Origin: Sphingobacterium sp. CZ-2
GTDB lineage: Bacteria; Bacteroidota; Bacteroidia; Sphingobacteriales; Sphingobacteriaceae
Length of the DNA: 64,000 bases
Reading direction: 5' to 3'
Assembly: GCF_004526235.1 (NCBI RefSeq)
Contig: NZ_CP038159.1
Span: 3,162,001 to 3,226,000, forward strand
Position numbers and translations under genes: made by a program. The notes under the pieces were generated by a model. The model did no database searches, was not told where the DNA came from, and worked only from the letters and a program-made list of their open reading frames with translations. This document shows positions 16,229 through 25,332 of the stretch, piece by piece; the first letter of the stretch is position 1, and the number at the start of each line of letters is the position of its first letter.

Positions 16229-17608
16229 ATGTCTACATCATCATTGATTTCCCAAGATACCATCATCGCTTTAGCGACCTCCCCAGGTGCTAATGGAGCC
16301 ATTGCTGTCATCCGATTATCCGGTTCGGAAGCCATTTCTTTAGTCAATCAAGTTTTCAAAGGAAAAGATCTTTCCAAGCAAGCCTCCCATACCGTTCATT
16401 TTGGTACCATCCGCGATGGCGAACAAATCATTGATGAAGTATTGATCACATTATTTGTAGGTCCAAATTCCTATACCAAGGAAAATGTGGTAGAGATTTC
16501 AACCCACAACTCCAAATACATCATCGAACGAATTATCGGTCTTTTGATCAAAAAAGGTGCTCGTGCGGCTAAGGCTGGGGAGTTTACCTTACGTGCTTTC
16601 TTGAACGGCGGAATGGATCTTTCCCAAGCGGAAGCTGTGGCGGATCTGATTGCTTCCAACTCGGCGGCATCCCATCAGATTGCCATGCAACAGATGCGAG
16701 GTGGATTTTCCAACCAGTTGCAGAAGTTGCGGGAGGACCTGGTGCATTTTGCTTCCTTGATCGAATTGGAATTGGATTTTGCGGAGGAGGATGTGGAGTT
16801 TGCCAATCGGGAGCAGTTGCGATCTTTGATCCAGGAGATCCATCAGGTTATTTCCAAGTTGATCCGCTCTTTTGAGCAGGGAAATGTTTTGAAGAATGGA
16901 GTTCCTGTGGTGATTGCTGGTAAGCCGAATGTTGGGAAATCAACCTTGTTGAATGCTTTGTTGAATGAGGAGAGGGCGATAGTTTCGGATATTGCTGGAA
17001 CGACCAGGGATACCATTGAGGATGAGATCAATATTCATGGGGTTACTTTTCGGTTTATTGATACGGCGGGGATCCGGGATACGGAGGATGTGATTGAGGC
17101 GAAAGGTGTGGAGCGGACTCGGGAGAAAATGAAACAGGCGAGGTTGATTATCTATCTTTTTGATCCTACCCAGGATAATATAGCTGCGGTGCAGTCGCAG
17201 ATTGAGGAGGTGAGGTCTTTGAATATTCCTTTTGTGACGATTATTAATAAATCGGATTTGTTGTCGGAAGGGGAGAGAGGGGATTATGCTGTTCTGAACC
17301 CAATTTATATATCTGCGAAGCAGGGATTGGGGATTGAGGAATTGAAGGATGAGTTGTTGAACCAGGTTAATCTTTCGAATATTAATACGGAGGATGTGAT
17401 GGTGACTAATATTCGTCATGTGGAAGCTTTGCAACATACGCAGGAAGCTCTGGAAAAGGTGTTGTATGGGATTGATAATCCGATTACATCGGATTTTTTG
17501 GCGATGGATATTCGGCAGGCTCTGCAGTATTTGGGAGAGATAACTGGAACGGTTACTACGGATGATTTGCTGGAGAATATTTTTAGTAAGTTTTGTATCG
17601 GGAAGTAA
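16229..17608 (+). CDS. mnmE: tRNA uridine-5-carboxymethylaminomethyl(34) synthesis GTPase MnmE
   Basis: A 459-residue GTPase that, with MnmG, modifies the wobble uridine of several tRNAs. The N-terminal folate-binding domain starts with DTIIALATSPGANGAIAVIRLSG. The G domain has G1 GKPNVGKS at 231-238, G2 GTTRD, G3 DTAG and G4 NKSD, and the protein ends in FCIGK with the family's C-terminal Cys. Length and order are normal, so the gene is intact. Its last six codons, ending in the stop, are repeated 14 kb downstream. The 3' end of mnmE is a known integration site for genomic islands such as SGI1, and here it has evidently been used that way. Confidence 0.97.
   Translation: MSTSSLISQDTIIALATSPGANGAIAVIRLSGSEAISLVNQVFKGKDLSKQASHTVHFGTIRDGEQIIDEVLITLFVGPNSYTKENVVEISTHNSKYIIERIIGLLIKKGARAAKAGEFTLRAFLNGGMDLSQAEAVADLIASNSAASHQIAMQQMRGGFSNQLQKLREDLVHFASLIELELDFAEEDVEFANREQLRSLIQEIHQVISKLIRSFEQGNVLKNGVPVVIAGKPNVGKSTLLNALLNEERAIVSDIAGTTRDTIEDEINIHGVTFRFIDTAGIRDTEDVIEAKGVERTREKMKQARLIIYLFDPTQDNIAAVQSQIEEVRSLNIPFVTIINKSDLLSEGERGDYAVLNPIYISAKQGLGIEELKDELLNQVNLSNINTEDVMVTNIRHVEALQHTQEALEKVLYGIDNPITSDFLAMDIRQALQYLGEITGTVTTDDLLENIFSKFCIGK
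17591..17608 (+). other. Left attachment site (18-bp direct repeat, mnmE side)
   Basis: TTTTGTATCGGGAAGTAA is the last six codons of mnmE (Phe-Cys-Ile-Gly-Lys-stop). The identical 18 bases recur at 31547-31564 and the match stops exactly at these edges. Because the repeat restores the end of mnmE, the gene stays functional. Confidence 0.85.
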
Positions 17609-17711
17609 GGGAGTACCTAAAATTTTTATATTTAGAATATATTAATATATATTGAAAATAACCTTTTATTTCTTTAACCTTTCATCGATTTATAATTTAA
17701 TATCAATTCAT

Positions 17712-17727
17712 TTACGGTTTTCCGTAA
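17712..17727. promoter_or_regulatory. Palindrome TTACGG-N4-CCGTAA upstream of the hsd operon
   Basis: A perfect 6+6 inverted repeat, 67 bases before the hsdM start. The same arms and spacer length occur at 58830-58845 before the second defence locus. It fits the binding site of a dimeric regulator. A -7-like TAACTTTA lies at 17784-17791, just before the hsdM ATG. Confidence 0.55.
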
Positions 17728-17793
17728 GGAAAATTCTTTTTTAACTATTTAATTGCAGGTAAATCTGCGAAAAAAATATCACATAACTTTAAA

Positions 17794-20133
17794 ATGAACC
17801 ATTTATCTCATAATAAATTAGTTAGCTTTATCTGGTCTATTGCAGACGATTGCCTACGCGATGTCTATGTACGCGGTAAATACCGTGATATTATTTTGCC
17901 TTTTGTGGTTTTACGTCGTATAGACTCTTTATTGGAACCTACGAAAGATGCCGTATTGGAAGAAGTACGTTTTCAGAAAGAAGAATTAAATGCTGTCGAA
18001 GTAGACAGCAAAGGTTTACAAGATGCCTCGGAATATGTATTTTATAATACCTCTTCCTGGACAATGGAGAAGCTAAAAGGTACAGCTACGAACTCCCAAC
18101 AAAAATTAGTTGCCAACTTTGAAGAGTATTTGAATGGATTTTCTGCCAATGTGAAAGAGATTATTGAGAAATTCAATCTATCGGCACAAATCCGTCATAT
18201 GACATCCAAAGACGTTTTATTGGATGTTTTAGAAAAATTCACATCGCCATATATTAACCTGACTCCAGTGGAGAAAAATGACCCTGAGGGAAGACCATTG
18301 CCCGCACTTTCTAATTTAGGGATGGGCTATGTGTTCGAAGAACTGATTCGTAAATTCAACGAGGAGAATAATGAGGAAGCAGGGGAGCACTTCACACCAC
18401 GGGAGGTGATTCAGTTGATGACAACGTTGGTTTTTGAGCCGATTAAAGATCAATTACCTAATATTATTACCATCTATGACCCTGCGTGTGGTTCGGGTGG
18501 GATGTTGACCGAAAGTGAGAACTACCTTATCGAAGATGATAGTATTGCTTATAAAGGTGATGTCTATCTCTATGGTAAAGAGATAAACGACGAGACCTAT
18601 GCGATCTGTAAGTCGGATATGATGATTAAAGGTAAAGACCCCGAGAATATCCGTGTAGGTTCGACCTTGTCTACCAATGAGTTTTCGAGTATGAAATTTG
18701 ACTTTATGATGTCAAATCCGCCATATGGTAAATCCTGGGCATCGGAACAGAAATATATCAAAGACGGTAAGGATGTGATTGACAATCGATTCCAAATTAA
18801 ACTGAAAGACTATTGGGGCAATTGGGAAACCGTAGATGCAACACCGCGCTCTTCGGATGGACAATTGTTGTTCTTGATGGAAATGGTCGATAAAATGAAA
18901 GCTCCAACAGCCAACCGTGTCGGTTCGCGTATTGCATCGGTACATAATGGTTCGTCCTTATTTACGGGGGATGCAGGTTCGGGAGAAAGCAATATCCGTC
19001 GCTATATTATCGAAAATGATTTATTGGATGCAATTGTACAATTGCCTAATAACTTATTCTACAATACGGGGATTACGACCTATATCTGGTTGCTGAATAA
19101 CAATAAGCCCAAAGAAAGAGCAGGCAAAGTACAATTGTTGGATGCTAATAACTTGTACCGTAAACTGCGCAAGAATCTAGGAAACAAAAACTCCGAATTC
19201 TCTCCAGAGCAAATTGCACAGATAGCGCAAGCTTATTTGGAAGATTGGGAAACGAATCCTACGGATTCAGAACTAAAGGTCAAACAATTCCGAAATGCTG
19301 ATTTTGGGTATTACAAAGTCAATATCGAACGTCCAAAACGACTAAAAGCACAGTTTACTAAAGAAGCTTTGGACACACTTCGCTACGATAAGAGCTTGGC
19401 TACGACGATGCAAGCACTGTATGAGACCTATGGTGACTTGGTGTATGCTGGATTGGAATCTCATGCAGAAGAAATCACGAAACGTGCAGAAAAAGAAGAT
19501 TGGGGATTGAATAAAAAGCAAATAGCTAAGCTGCTGGAAAAAGCATCTTGGCAAAAGCCAAAAGCCTTATATGATGCTGCCTTAATCCTGTGGCAACATA
19601 TAGGAGATGATATCTTTATAGACTTTAATGCATTTAGCACCTTGGTGGATGAGCAAATCAAAAAGCATAAACTGGGTTTAGGTGCAGCAGAGAAAAAAGC
19701 TATACTACAGGCTATTAGCAGCTACGATGCAGAAGCCGAAAAAGTCATCAAAAAAATAGAAAAGCTGCAAGGTGATAAATTGCATCAATTACTGAATCAC
19801 TTAGGCTGTACCGAAGAGCAGTTGCCTTTATTTGGTTATTTCCCTACAGGAAAATCGGGCGAATACATCGTTTATGAAACGGAATCCGACCTACGTGATG
19901 CCGAGCAAATCCCATTAAATGAAACCATTGTAAACTATTTTGTACGTGAAGTGCAGCCTCATGTACCTGAAGCTTGGATTAACTTGGATTCTGTGAAGAT
20001 TGGCTATGAAATCTCGTTCAACAAGTATTTCTACCAGCATACGCCACTGCGATGTATCGCTGACATCAAAGTCGAATTGCTCCACTTAGAGCAACAAGCA
20101 GATGGTTTATTAGCAGATATCTTAAATTTCTAA
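17794..20133 (+). CDS. hsdM: Type I restriction-modification system methyltransferase subunit HsdM
   Basis: The N-terminal helical domain (LVSFIWSIADDCLRD onwards) is followed by the SAM-binding motif I DPACGSGGM at 229-237 and catalytic motif IV NPPYG at 308-312, the signature of N6-adenine methyltransferases. With two copies it joins HsdS to methylate host DNA and with HsdR to cut unmodified DNA. At 779 residues it is longer than the classic 500-530: about 250 extra residues, rich in charged helices, follow the methylase domain. Its stop and the hsdS start share TAATG, so translation is coupled. Base composition is closer to the chromosome than that of the genes inserted further down the operon. 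Confidence 0.95.
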   Translation: MNHLSHNKLVSFIWSIADDCLRDVYVRGKYRDIILPFVVLRRIDSLLEPTKDAVLEEVRFQKEELNAVEVDSKGLQDASEYVFYNTSSWTMEKLKGTATNSQQKLVANFEEYLNGFSANVKEIIEKFNLSAQIRHMTSKDVLLDVLEKFTSPYINLTPVEKNDPEGRPLPALSNLGMGYVFEELIRKFNEENNEEAGEHFTPREVIQLMTTLVFEPIKDQLPNIITIYDPACGSGGMLTESENYLIEDDSIAYKGDVYLYGKEINDETYAICKSDMMIKGKDPENIRVGSTLSTNEFSSMKFDFMMSNPPYGKSWASEQKYIKDGKDVIDNRFQIKLKDYWGNWETVDATPRSSDGQLLFLMEMVDKMKAPTANRVGSRIASVHNGSSLFTGDAGSGESNIRRYIIENDLLDAIVQLPNNLFYNTGITTYIWLLNNNKPKERAGKVQLLDANNLYRKLRKNLGNKNSEFSPEQIAQIAQAYLEDWETNPTDSELKVKQFRNADFGYYKVNIERPKRLKAQFTKEALDTLRYDKSLATTMQALYETYGDLVYAGLESHAEEITKRAEKEDWGLNKKQIAKLLEKASWQKPKALYDAALILWQHIGDDIFIDFNAFSTLVDEQIKKHKLGLGAAEKKAILQAISSYDAEAEKVIKKIEKLQGDKLHQLLNHLGCTEEQLPLFGYFPTGKSGEYIVYETESDLRDAEQIPLNETIVNYFVREVQPHVPEAWINLDSVKIGYEISFNKYFYQHTPLRCIADIKVELLHLEQQADGLLADILNF

Positions 20134-21431
20134 TGGCCATGAATATATACGAAGCATATAAAGATTCTGGTATTGATTGGTTGGGTGAAATTCCTAGCCA
20201 TTGGGAGGTGAAACCAGGTTTTACGGTTTTGAAAGAAAGGAAAGAGAAAAATAAAGGAATGATTTCTAGTAATGTTTTGTCTCTATCATATGGTAAAATA
20301 ATTGAAAAGCCTGTCGAAAAATTAACAGGATTAGTGCCTGAAAATTTTGAAACATACCAGCTTGTTTATGAAGGTGATATAATTTTTAGACCTACTGACT
20401 TACAAAATGATAAAGTAAGTTTAAGGACAGGATTATCCGGATTTAAGGGAATAATCACGAGTGCTTATATAAACTTACAGCCTATAAATAATTCTGTTTC
20501 AAAATTCATTCATTATTATTTACATACTACAGATACAAATAAAGTGATTTATGGTTTAGGATCAGGGTTGAGACAAAATATATCTTTTCTTGATTTTAAA
20601 AGATTTGCATTTGCACTTCCTCCCCTCCATGAACAAGAAGCAATAGCGCAGTTTTTGGATGAGAAATGTGCGAAAATAGATGATTTGGTAGCGATTAAAA
20701 ATCAACAAATTGAAAAACTTAAAGAACTGCGTCAAGTGAAAATACACCAAGCCGTAACCAAAGGTTTGGACACATCTGTGGAACTAAAAGATTCGGGTAT
20801 TGACTGGATTGGCGAAATTCCAAAGCATTGGGAGGTTACAAATTTCAAAAGAATATTGATTGGTATAAAAGATGGTACTCATGGTACACATCAAAGGGTC
20901 TCTAATGGAAACTTATTATTAAGTGCAAAAAATATTCATAATAATGGTATAAGAATATCAGGTGATGAAAGTATGATTCCTGATAAAGATTTTATTGAAA
21001 TAACGAAAAATGGTTATCCTAAGAAAAATGATTTATTAATAACCTGTGTAGGAACAATTGGACGTACTTATGTTTATGATTTGGATTATCCTATAGCATT
21101 TCAAAGAAGTGTAGCGTTTTTAAGGTTTAATTCAATAAAAGGTATTCCTAATTATTTTAAGTTTTATATAGAATCTCCTTATTATCAATTTATTTTATCC
21201 CAATTAACAAAAACAAGTGCTCAAGGTGGTGTTTATATGGGGGATATATTGAAAAGTACAATTATTCTTCCCCCTCTTTCCGAACAAGAAGAAATAGTTT
21301 CTTATTTAGAGCGAGAAACATTCAAAATAGATCAAGCTATTGCACAGCGTCAGGAGCAAATAGAAATGCTTAAAGCCTATAAGCAGAGCCTAATTAATGA
21401 GGTGGTAACAGGCAAGCTGAAAGTAGCGTAG
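20133..21431 (+). CDS. hsdS: Type I restriction-modification system specificity subunit HsdS
   Basis: A 432-residue protein built as two similar halves. Each begins with a DSGIDWLGEIPSHWEV-like motif (residues 9 and 218 onward), continues with a variable target-recognition domain and ends in a conserved helix (LPPLHEQEAIAQFLDEK and LPPLSEQEEIVSYLERE) with a coiled coil. The two recognition domains read the two halves of a split DNA target. The start overlaps hsdM by one base. No inverted copy or recombinase is present nearby, so phase variation of this subunit is not indicated. Confidence 0.95.
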   Translation: MAMNIYEAYKDSGIDWLGEIPSHWEVKPGFTVLKERKEKNKGMISSNVLSLSYGKIIEKPVEKLTGLVPENFETYQLVYEGDIIFRPTDLQNDKVSLRTGLSGFKGIITSAYINLQPINNSVSKFIHYYLHTTDTNKVIYGLGSGLRQNISFLDFKRFAFALPPLHEQEAIAQFLDEKCAKIDDLVAIKNQQIEKLKELRQVKIHQAVTKGLDTSVELKDSGIDWIGEIPKHWEVTNFKRILIGIKDGTHGTHQRVSNGNLLLSAKNIHNNGIRISGDESMIPDKDFIEITKNGYPKKNDLLITCVGTIGRTYVYDLDYPIAFQRSVAFLRFNSIKGIPNYFKFYIESPYYQFILSQLTKTSAQGGVYMGDILKSTIILPPLSEQEEIVSYLERETFKIDQAIAQRQEQIEMLKAYKQSLINEVVTGKLKVA

Positions 21432-21462
21432 GTAAGGGAGGCTATTAATTTATTAACCAATT

Positions 21463-22095
21463 ATGAACCTAAACCATTATAAAGCTTTAATACAAGCCAT
21501 GCCGGTATTAGATCAGGCCTTTGGAGTCAAAGCTATCAACTGGGAAAAGCAATTGCTACCCGAACATTTTAGTGCTATTTTCAAAGGAGAGGCTGAGGTT
21601 ATGCTCAGTCGTGAAGATATATTTTTAACCAATCGAATTGATCTATTTATTCTTAAAACCATATTATGGGGTTATCCCTCTGGTATGCGTGGAAATAATT
21701 TCTTATCTATTTATAGTCGATTAGAGGAAATAAGTTCAATATTAAATCTTCCAAATCGTATGCATTTAAATTTTGAAGATCTTCACACCTTACAAATTTC
21801 CTTACGATCATTTAAGGGATTAGGTTTATCCACCTATACTAAGCTATTACAATTAAGAGGTTTTCGTTTTAATGATATTTCAGCTTTGATTTTAGACGAA
21901 CGTATTATACGGGTATTCCAAAATAATATTTTCGAAGATTTTGAATGTCTGGCTAAAATTAGAGATTATAATAAGGAAAGATTTTATCCGGAATATTTGA
22001 AATGTATGCATGCTTGTGCTCAAGCATTAGAGACAAGTCCCGAACATCTGGAACTGTTTTTATTCACGTTTGGAAATAATTTGAAAAGTACCTAA
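21463..22095 (+). CDS. OGG-fold-like hypothetical protein inside the hsd operon
   Basis: A 210-residue protein without signal peptide or membrane segment. The stretch LILKTILWGYPSGMRGNN, followed by LGLSTYTKLLQLRGFRF and ALILDERIIRVF, resembles the helix-hairpin-helix region of bacterial 8-oxoguanine DNA glycosylase OGG-fold proteins, with a possible catalytic Lys in TYTKLL. I recognise this by pattern only. Such proteins are found in restriction and defence loci, so it may recognise modified or damaged bases in phage DNA (inference). It lies 31 bases after hsdS and 51 before the GHKL gene. Confidence 0.5.
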   Translation: MNLNHYKALIQAMPVLDQAFGVKAINWEKQLLPEHFSAIFKGEAEVMLSREDIFLTNRIDLFILKTILWGYPSGMRGNNFLSIYSRLEEISSILNLPNRMHLNFEDLHTLQISLRSFKGLGLSTYTKLLQLRGFRFNDISALILDERIIRVFQNNIFEDFECLAKIRDYNKERFYPEYLKCMHACAQALETSPEHLELFLFTFGNNLKST

Positions 22096-22146
22096 TCATA
22101 GAGCAATAAAATATTTATACTAAAAAAACTAATCAATTATTAAAAT

Positions 22147-25100
22147 ATGGAAATATTAGATTTAAATAGAAAAGCATTAATAGAAAGGACAGAAAGAGAA
22201 GATGAACGTTCGGATTTGAAGCAACACGCTGATAAAATGTTACGTGATTTTGAGAAATTTAACGATTTTTCTTCTAATCGTGCTATTTGGGAATTAGTTC
22301 AAAATGCTTGTGATTTAAGTCTTGAAGCAGATATTACTTTTGATTATAGAGATAATAAAATAGCCTTTTCTCATCATGGTAAACCTTTTGATACTAAATC
22401 ATTAATATCACTCATAAAACAAGTAAGTGGTAAATATGGCGAAAGTGAAGATATTCCTGAAGTTGGAAAATATGGTACTGGTTTTTTAACTACACATACT
22501 TTTGGTCGTAAATTTTTAATAAATTCTACACTTAAAGAAGGTGATTATTTTTTCAAAATTGAAAATTTCGAAATAGACAGGAGTCCTAAAACATGGCAAG
22601 ATTTAAGTGATAATATTTTTGATCAGAAAAAGGAAGTTTATAAATTACTTGAAAAAGGAGAAATCTTAACAGAAACAGATCTAGTTACAACATTTACATA
22701 CATACCCAATACGCCCAAAGAATTTGAGTATATAAACAAATCCTCTGAAGATTTAGATGCATATATACCTTATGTATTTACGATCAATGAGCGATTATAT
22801 AAAGTAACTATTATTGATAGGAATGGAAATTCTACATCCTATCAAAAAGTTAGTAAAACTGCTATTGATAATGATTGTGATATTAAATTGTTTAAAACGA
22901 CCATTCGTTCTAATAGTCAAGATCATATAATCTATAGTATTGTTGATGATGAATACGATATTGAGATAATACTTCCAATTGATGAAGAAAATAGAGTATA
23001 TAAAATTTCTGAGCGCATTACAAAGTTATTTTTATACTATCCATTAATTGGTTCTGAAAAATTTGGAATAAACTTTATAATTAATTCAAAACAATTTCTT
23101 CCCACCGAACCAAGAGATGGTATTCATTTGAAAAGCGATAAAGACCAAATTCAAGAACAAGAGGAAAATAATAGAAAAATTATTGAGAAGGCTACTTCCT
23201 TAGTTTTTGAATTTTTAAATAGTTCCATAATAGAAGTCGATAATCCTTTATTATATGCCGCAGTAAAGTTTGTAACTAATTCTGATAATCAATTGCAAAA
23301 TGAATATTTTGAAAATCTGCAATCCGAATGGAATTATGAGTTAAAGAAGCTACCTTTTGTAAAGACAAAAAATGGTTTCAAAGATATTGATGAAGTGAAA
23401 TATTTATCATCAGATTTTATAACGGATGATGAAGATTTATTTAAGGTTTTTTATGATTTATTGGACAAATTTTTCGGTGACGAATTACCTGTTATAGAAG
23501 ATATTAAAACATGGAGTGAAAATGCGCAAGATTGGAATGACGATTCTATCGAATTTATCAATCATGCTATTTTATTGGAAGAAATTCAAAATTATAAACT
23601 AGATGATTTTGATATAAATAATTTAATTACTTACTATAAATATCTTATTGAGAATGGTAAATCCAATGTGTTTAACGAGTATACATTAATACCAAATTTG
23701 GATGGAGAATTTAATAAAATAGGACATCTTCTCGTAGCGGATAATCTTACTAATGATCTTATTTCTTTAGGACGAATTTTGATTAATTCTCAGATGAAAA
23801 AGATTATTGACAGTCGATTTATTTTTGATTTTGATTTAGATAAGTTCAATAGAAGAGATTTTACTAATGAAATCAAGAATGAGATAGATAATCTTGATTT
23901 AGAAGATAAGGTGTTTTTTAATTCTGCAATTAACTTGAACAATACTCATCAAAACTTATTTAATAGGTCTGAAGAAATTGATGAAGAATATTATGTAGCC
24001 TTAATTGAGGTTTGTAAATACACAAGTAATGTAAATTCTTCAAGTAAACCTAATAAGATGGTAAAGGAAATCTGTATATTTTATGGATTAGATTCAGAAT
24101 TGAAGAATATTAATACATTAGATGTAGAAAATGAGAATTTAGATTTAAGAATAATTCGTAAAACTGTAATTAGAGTTTTCTTTAATACAATATCATTACA
24201 TAAAGAAAATTGGGTGCAAGAGAACTTAAATTTAGTAGGAGTTATTTTAAATTTGTGGGAGGATAGTTATAAAGAATTATATAATGATTGTAAGATTTAT
24301 CCAAATCAATTATTTGAATTATGTAAAGCTGAAAGTTTAAAAAGAGATGAAGATATTTTAGAAAATATAAAAACTTATTATAATGAAATAACGAATGAGC
24401 AGATTGAAGCGAAGCTAATTATTAAAGATTTTAATGATCTTCTACCAAAAGAGGAATTTATAAATAGTCAATATCTTGCAAACAAAATTCAAGAATTAAT
24501 TTTTAATGACGACTTCACTGATTACGAAAATCATCCTCATAAAGAGTTAATTTTAAAAATAATTCCTCTTCTGAATGATAAGGTTTATCAGATTTTGTTT
24601 CAAACTCTTGATAGTAAAAAGGCTAGTATTATGATCAACCTTATTACTAATGAGGAAAAAAAAGAAGATATATTTTCCATTGTTTCCCTACATGAAGATA
24701 AACTTAAAAAAATAGGAAAACTTATTAAGAAAGATAATTTTGAACAAATTCTAAATATAGCTGAATCTCTTGCTATAGAGGAGCAGAATCAGAAAGCAAA
24801 TTTTGAACATAAATATAAAATTGGAACATATATAGAGGATAAAATTAGACAGAAGTTAAATGATGAATTAAAATCTCATATAACTATTGATACTATCGAG
24901 GCAGAAAATGTTCAGGGAGGACAAGATATTGTTGTTAAACTAAATGATATACCTATTCATTATATAGAAGTGAAATCAAGATGGGCTAGCAATTCTTCTG
25001 TAATGATGAGTAAATTACAACTAGAAAGAGCCGCATTAAATAAGGATATATATACACTTTGCTCAGTAGATGTAACGAATTATAATGGAGGCAACGATAA

Positions 25101-25332
25101 GTATGAACTACTTATTGAAGAAATAATACCATTAACAAAATGTGTTAATAACATAGGTGAAAATATTGAACCACTTGTAAAAAGGAATTTAGATGCAGAA
25201 AAGAGAATTGATGATGATATTCATTTAATAGAATACAAAGGTATTGTTCCTCAAAATATCATAAAATCTGGTGAATCATTGGATGATTGTATAAATAAAC
25301 TTGTGAGTAAAATTCAAGAATTAGACAAATAA
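22147..25332 (+). CDS. GHKL ATPase (sacsin-type N-terminus) with C-terminal DUF3883 nuclease-like domain
   Basis: A 1061-residue protein. The N-terminus is an Hsp90/sacsin-like ATPase: N box ELVQNACD at 49-56, HHGKPFD as the G1 region and GKYGTGFLTTH as the G2 loop. A long helical middle follows. The C-terminus has DIVVKLND then HYIEVKSRW, the D...ExK core of a PD-(D/E)xK-like DUF3883 domain. This suggests an ATP-driven sensor tied to a DNA or RNA nuclease; mechanism unknown. The stop overlaps the hsdR start in TAATG, so it is built into the restriction operon. It is visibly more AT-rich (mostly AAT, ATT, GAA codons) than hsdM and hsdR, suggesting a separate origin and insertion between hsdS and hsdR. 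Confidence 0.8.
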   Translation: MEILDLNRKALIERTEREDERSDLKQHADKMLRDFEKFNDFSSNRAIWELVQNACDLSLEADITFDYRDNKIAFSHHGKPFDTKSLISLIKQVSGKYGESEDIPEVGKYGTGFLTTHTFGRKFLINSTLKEGDYFFKIENFEIDRSPKTWQDLSDNIFDQKKEVYKLLEKGEILTETDLVTTFTYIPNTPKEFEYINKSSEDLDAYIPYVFTINERLYKVTIIDRNGNSTSYQKVSKTAIDNDCDIKLFKTTIRSNSQDHIIYSIVDDEYDIEIILPIDEENRVYKISERITKLFLYYPLIGSEKFGINFIINSKQFLPTEPRDGIHLKSDKDQIQEQEENNRKIIEKATSLVFEFLNSSIIEVDNPLLYAAVKFVTNSDNQLQNEYFENLQSEWNYELKKLPFVKTKNGFKDIDEVKYLSSDFITDDEDLFKVFYDLLDKFFGDELPVIEDIKTWSENAQDWNDDSIEFINHAILLEEIQNYKLDDFDINNLITYYKYLIENGKSNVFNEYTLIPNLDGEFNKIGHLLVADNLTNDLISLGRILINSQMKKIIDSRFIFDFDLDKFNRRDFTNEIKNEIDNLDLEDKVFFNSAINLNNTHQNLFNRSEEIDEEYYVALIEVCKYTSNVNSSSKPNKMVKEICIFYGLDSELKNINTLDVENENLDLRIIRKTVIRVFFNTISLHKENWVQENLNLVGVILNLWEDSYKELYNDCKIYPNQLFELCKAESLKRDEDILENIKTYYNEITNEQIEAKLIIKDFNDLLPKEEFINSQYLANKIQELIFNDDFTDYENHPHKELILKIIPLLNDKVYQILFQTLDSKKASIMINLITNEEKKEDIFSIVSLHEDKLKKIGKLIKKDNFEQILNIAESLAIEEQNQKANFEHKYKIGTYIEDKIRQKLNDELKSHITIDTIEAENVQGGQDIVVKLNDIPIHYIEVKSRWASNSSVMMSKLQLERAALNKDIYTLCSVDVTNYNGGNDKYELLIEEIIPLTKCVNNIGENIEPLVKRNLDAEKRIDDDIHLIEYKGIVPQNIIKSGESLDDCINKLVSKIQELDK

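Noticed and set aside
20133-21431. Possible phase-variable hsdS by inversion
   Set aside because: No inverted partner or invertase gene lies nearby; the two halves are normal duplicated recognition domains.
24780-25332. Assignment of the DUF3883 domain as an HNH or Mrr nuclease
   Set aside because: Only a D...ExK core is visible; there is no HNH or Mrr signature.
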